A stretch of 64,000 nucleotides of DNA from Arcobacter caeni (GTDB lineage Bacteria; Campylobacterota; Campylobacteria; Campylobacterales; Arcobacteraceae). The stretch covers positions 28,889-92,888 of the forward strand of contig NZ_MUXE01000010.1 in NCBI RefSeq assembly GCF_003063245.1, written 5' to 3'. Below, piece by piece: positions 63,874 to 64,000 of the stretch. The position numbers and the translations under genes were made by a program. The first letter of the stretch is position 1, and each line of letters opens with the position of its first letter. The notes beneath the pieces were generated by a model. That model was not told the origin of the DNA and did no database searches. It saw only the letters and a program-made list of their open reading frames with translations.

Positions 63874-64000
63874 GGAGACTGTAAAATAAACTGTGTAAAC
63901 CCACCAGTTACCCTTTAATTACTTAGTATATTTTGACACAATTTCACTGAAAAATATACTAAGTTGAGGGTAAATTTCAAACCAATTTCTAACACTAGAC
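63874..64000. mobile_element. Possible insertion-sequence end (cut by window)
   Basis: GGAGACTGTAAAATAAACTG and the following TGTAAAC resemble terminal inverted repeats of IS256-like elements as I remember them. No transposase sequence is inside the window, so the call depends on what lies beyond 64000. Confidence 0.25.
63908..63973. repeat. Long palindrome at the window end
   Basis: ACTTAGTATATTTT (63921-63934) and AAAATATACTAAGT (63951-63964) are a perfect 14-bp inverted repeat around a 16-nt loop. Outside them TTACCCT (63908-63914) pairs with AGGGTAA (63967-63973). It may be a strong bidirectional terminator or a transposon-end hairpin. Confidence 0.8.

Noticed and set aside
1..64000. CRISPR arrays, tRNA and rRNA genes
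   Set aside because: No regularly spaced repeats and no cloverleaf or rRNA sequence were seen; absence of tRNAs was judged by eye only.

Overview
The window is a contiguous stretch of an AT-rich, gene-dense chromosome. Gene content points to Campylobacterota, most likely the Arcobacter group. That rests on a cheY-cheA-cheR-cheD-cheB cluster, a candidate 6S RNA next to purD, ExbB-ExbD-TonB genes joined to a NapH/NosR-like ferredoxin, and -10-only promoters. The genus call comes from protein character and synteny, not from a database search.

Layout. 1-4603 is a minus-strand chemotaxis operon, with cheB cut by the window edge. 4794-22913 is mostly housekeeping: pnp, a phosphoribosyltransferase, lptD, an RDD protein, purD, a candidate 6S RNA, hemD, a SulP transporter, der, hpf, a BenE-type transporter on the plus strand, ftsK, lpxD and ilvH-ilvB. 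22995-27201 is a tightly coupled three-gene unit: TonB-dependent receptor, periplasmic protein, GGDEF/EAL protein. It looks like an outer-membrane-to-c-di-GMP signalling module.

The accessory region runs from about 28680 to 50300. It starts with a group II intron inserted at the edge of a repeat just downstream of an RraA-like gene. A plus-strand divalent-metal efflux island follows (CzcI-position protein, CzcC/B/A-type RND pump, Zn/Cd-type P-type ATPase, YnfA, DUF3147). Next is a minus-strand operon of antitoxin, Fic toxin, PemK-like toxin and serine resolvase. The most unusual element comes next, a three-gene operon (42462-46401): a four-helix membrane protein, an MBL-fold hydrolase with a Gly-rich C-terminal tail, and one polypeptide carrying E2-like, E1/ThiF and JAB/JAMM domains. 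This is a candidate bacterial ubiquitin-like conjugation/deconjugation defence module. It has an unusually good -35/-10 promoter. Directly repeated copies of a structured repeat family lie on both sides of it, and two further copies lie by the intron. A truncated antidote gene, a DCC-family protein and a TrlF-like PHP-ATPase complete the island.

From 50336 the content is again typical chromosome: sbcC-sbcD, then TonB-ExbD-ExbB with a membrane ferredoxin and a TonB-dependent receptor (metal or siderophore uptake). An operon of response regulator, histidine kinase, S24-like protein and rlmF follows, then a Na/Pi cotransporter. The window ends in a long palindrome and a possible insertion-sequence end.
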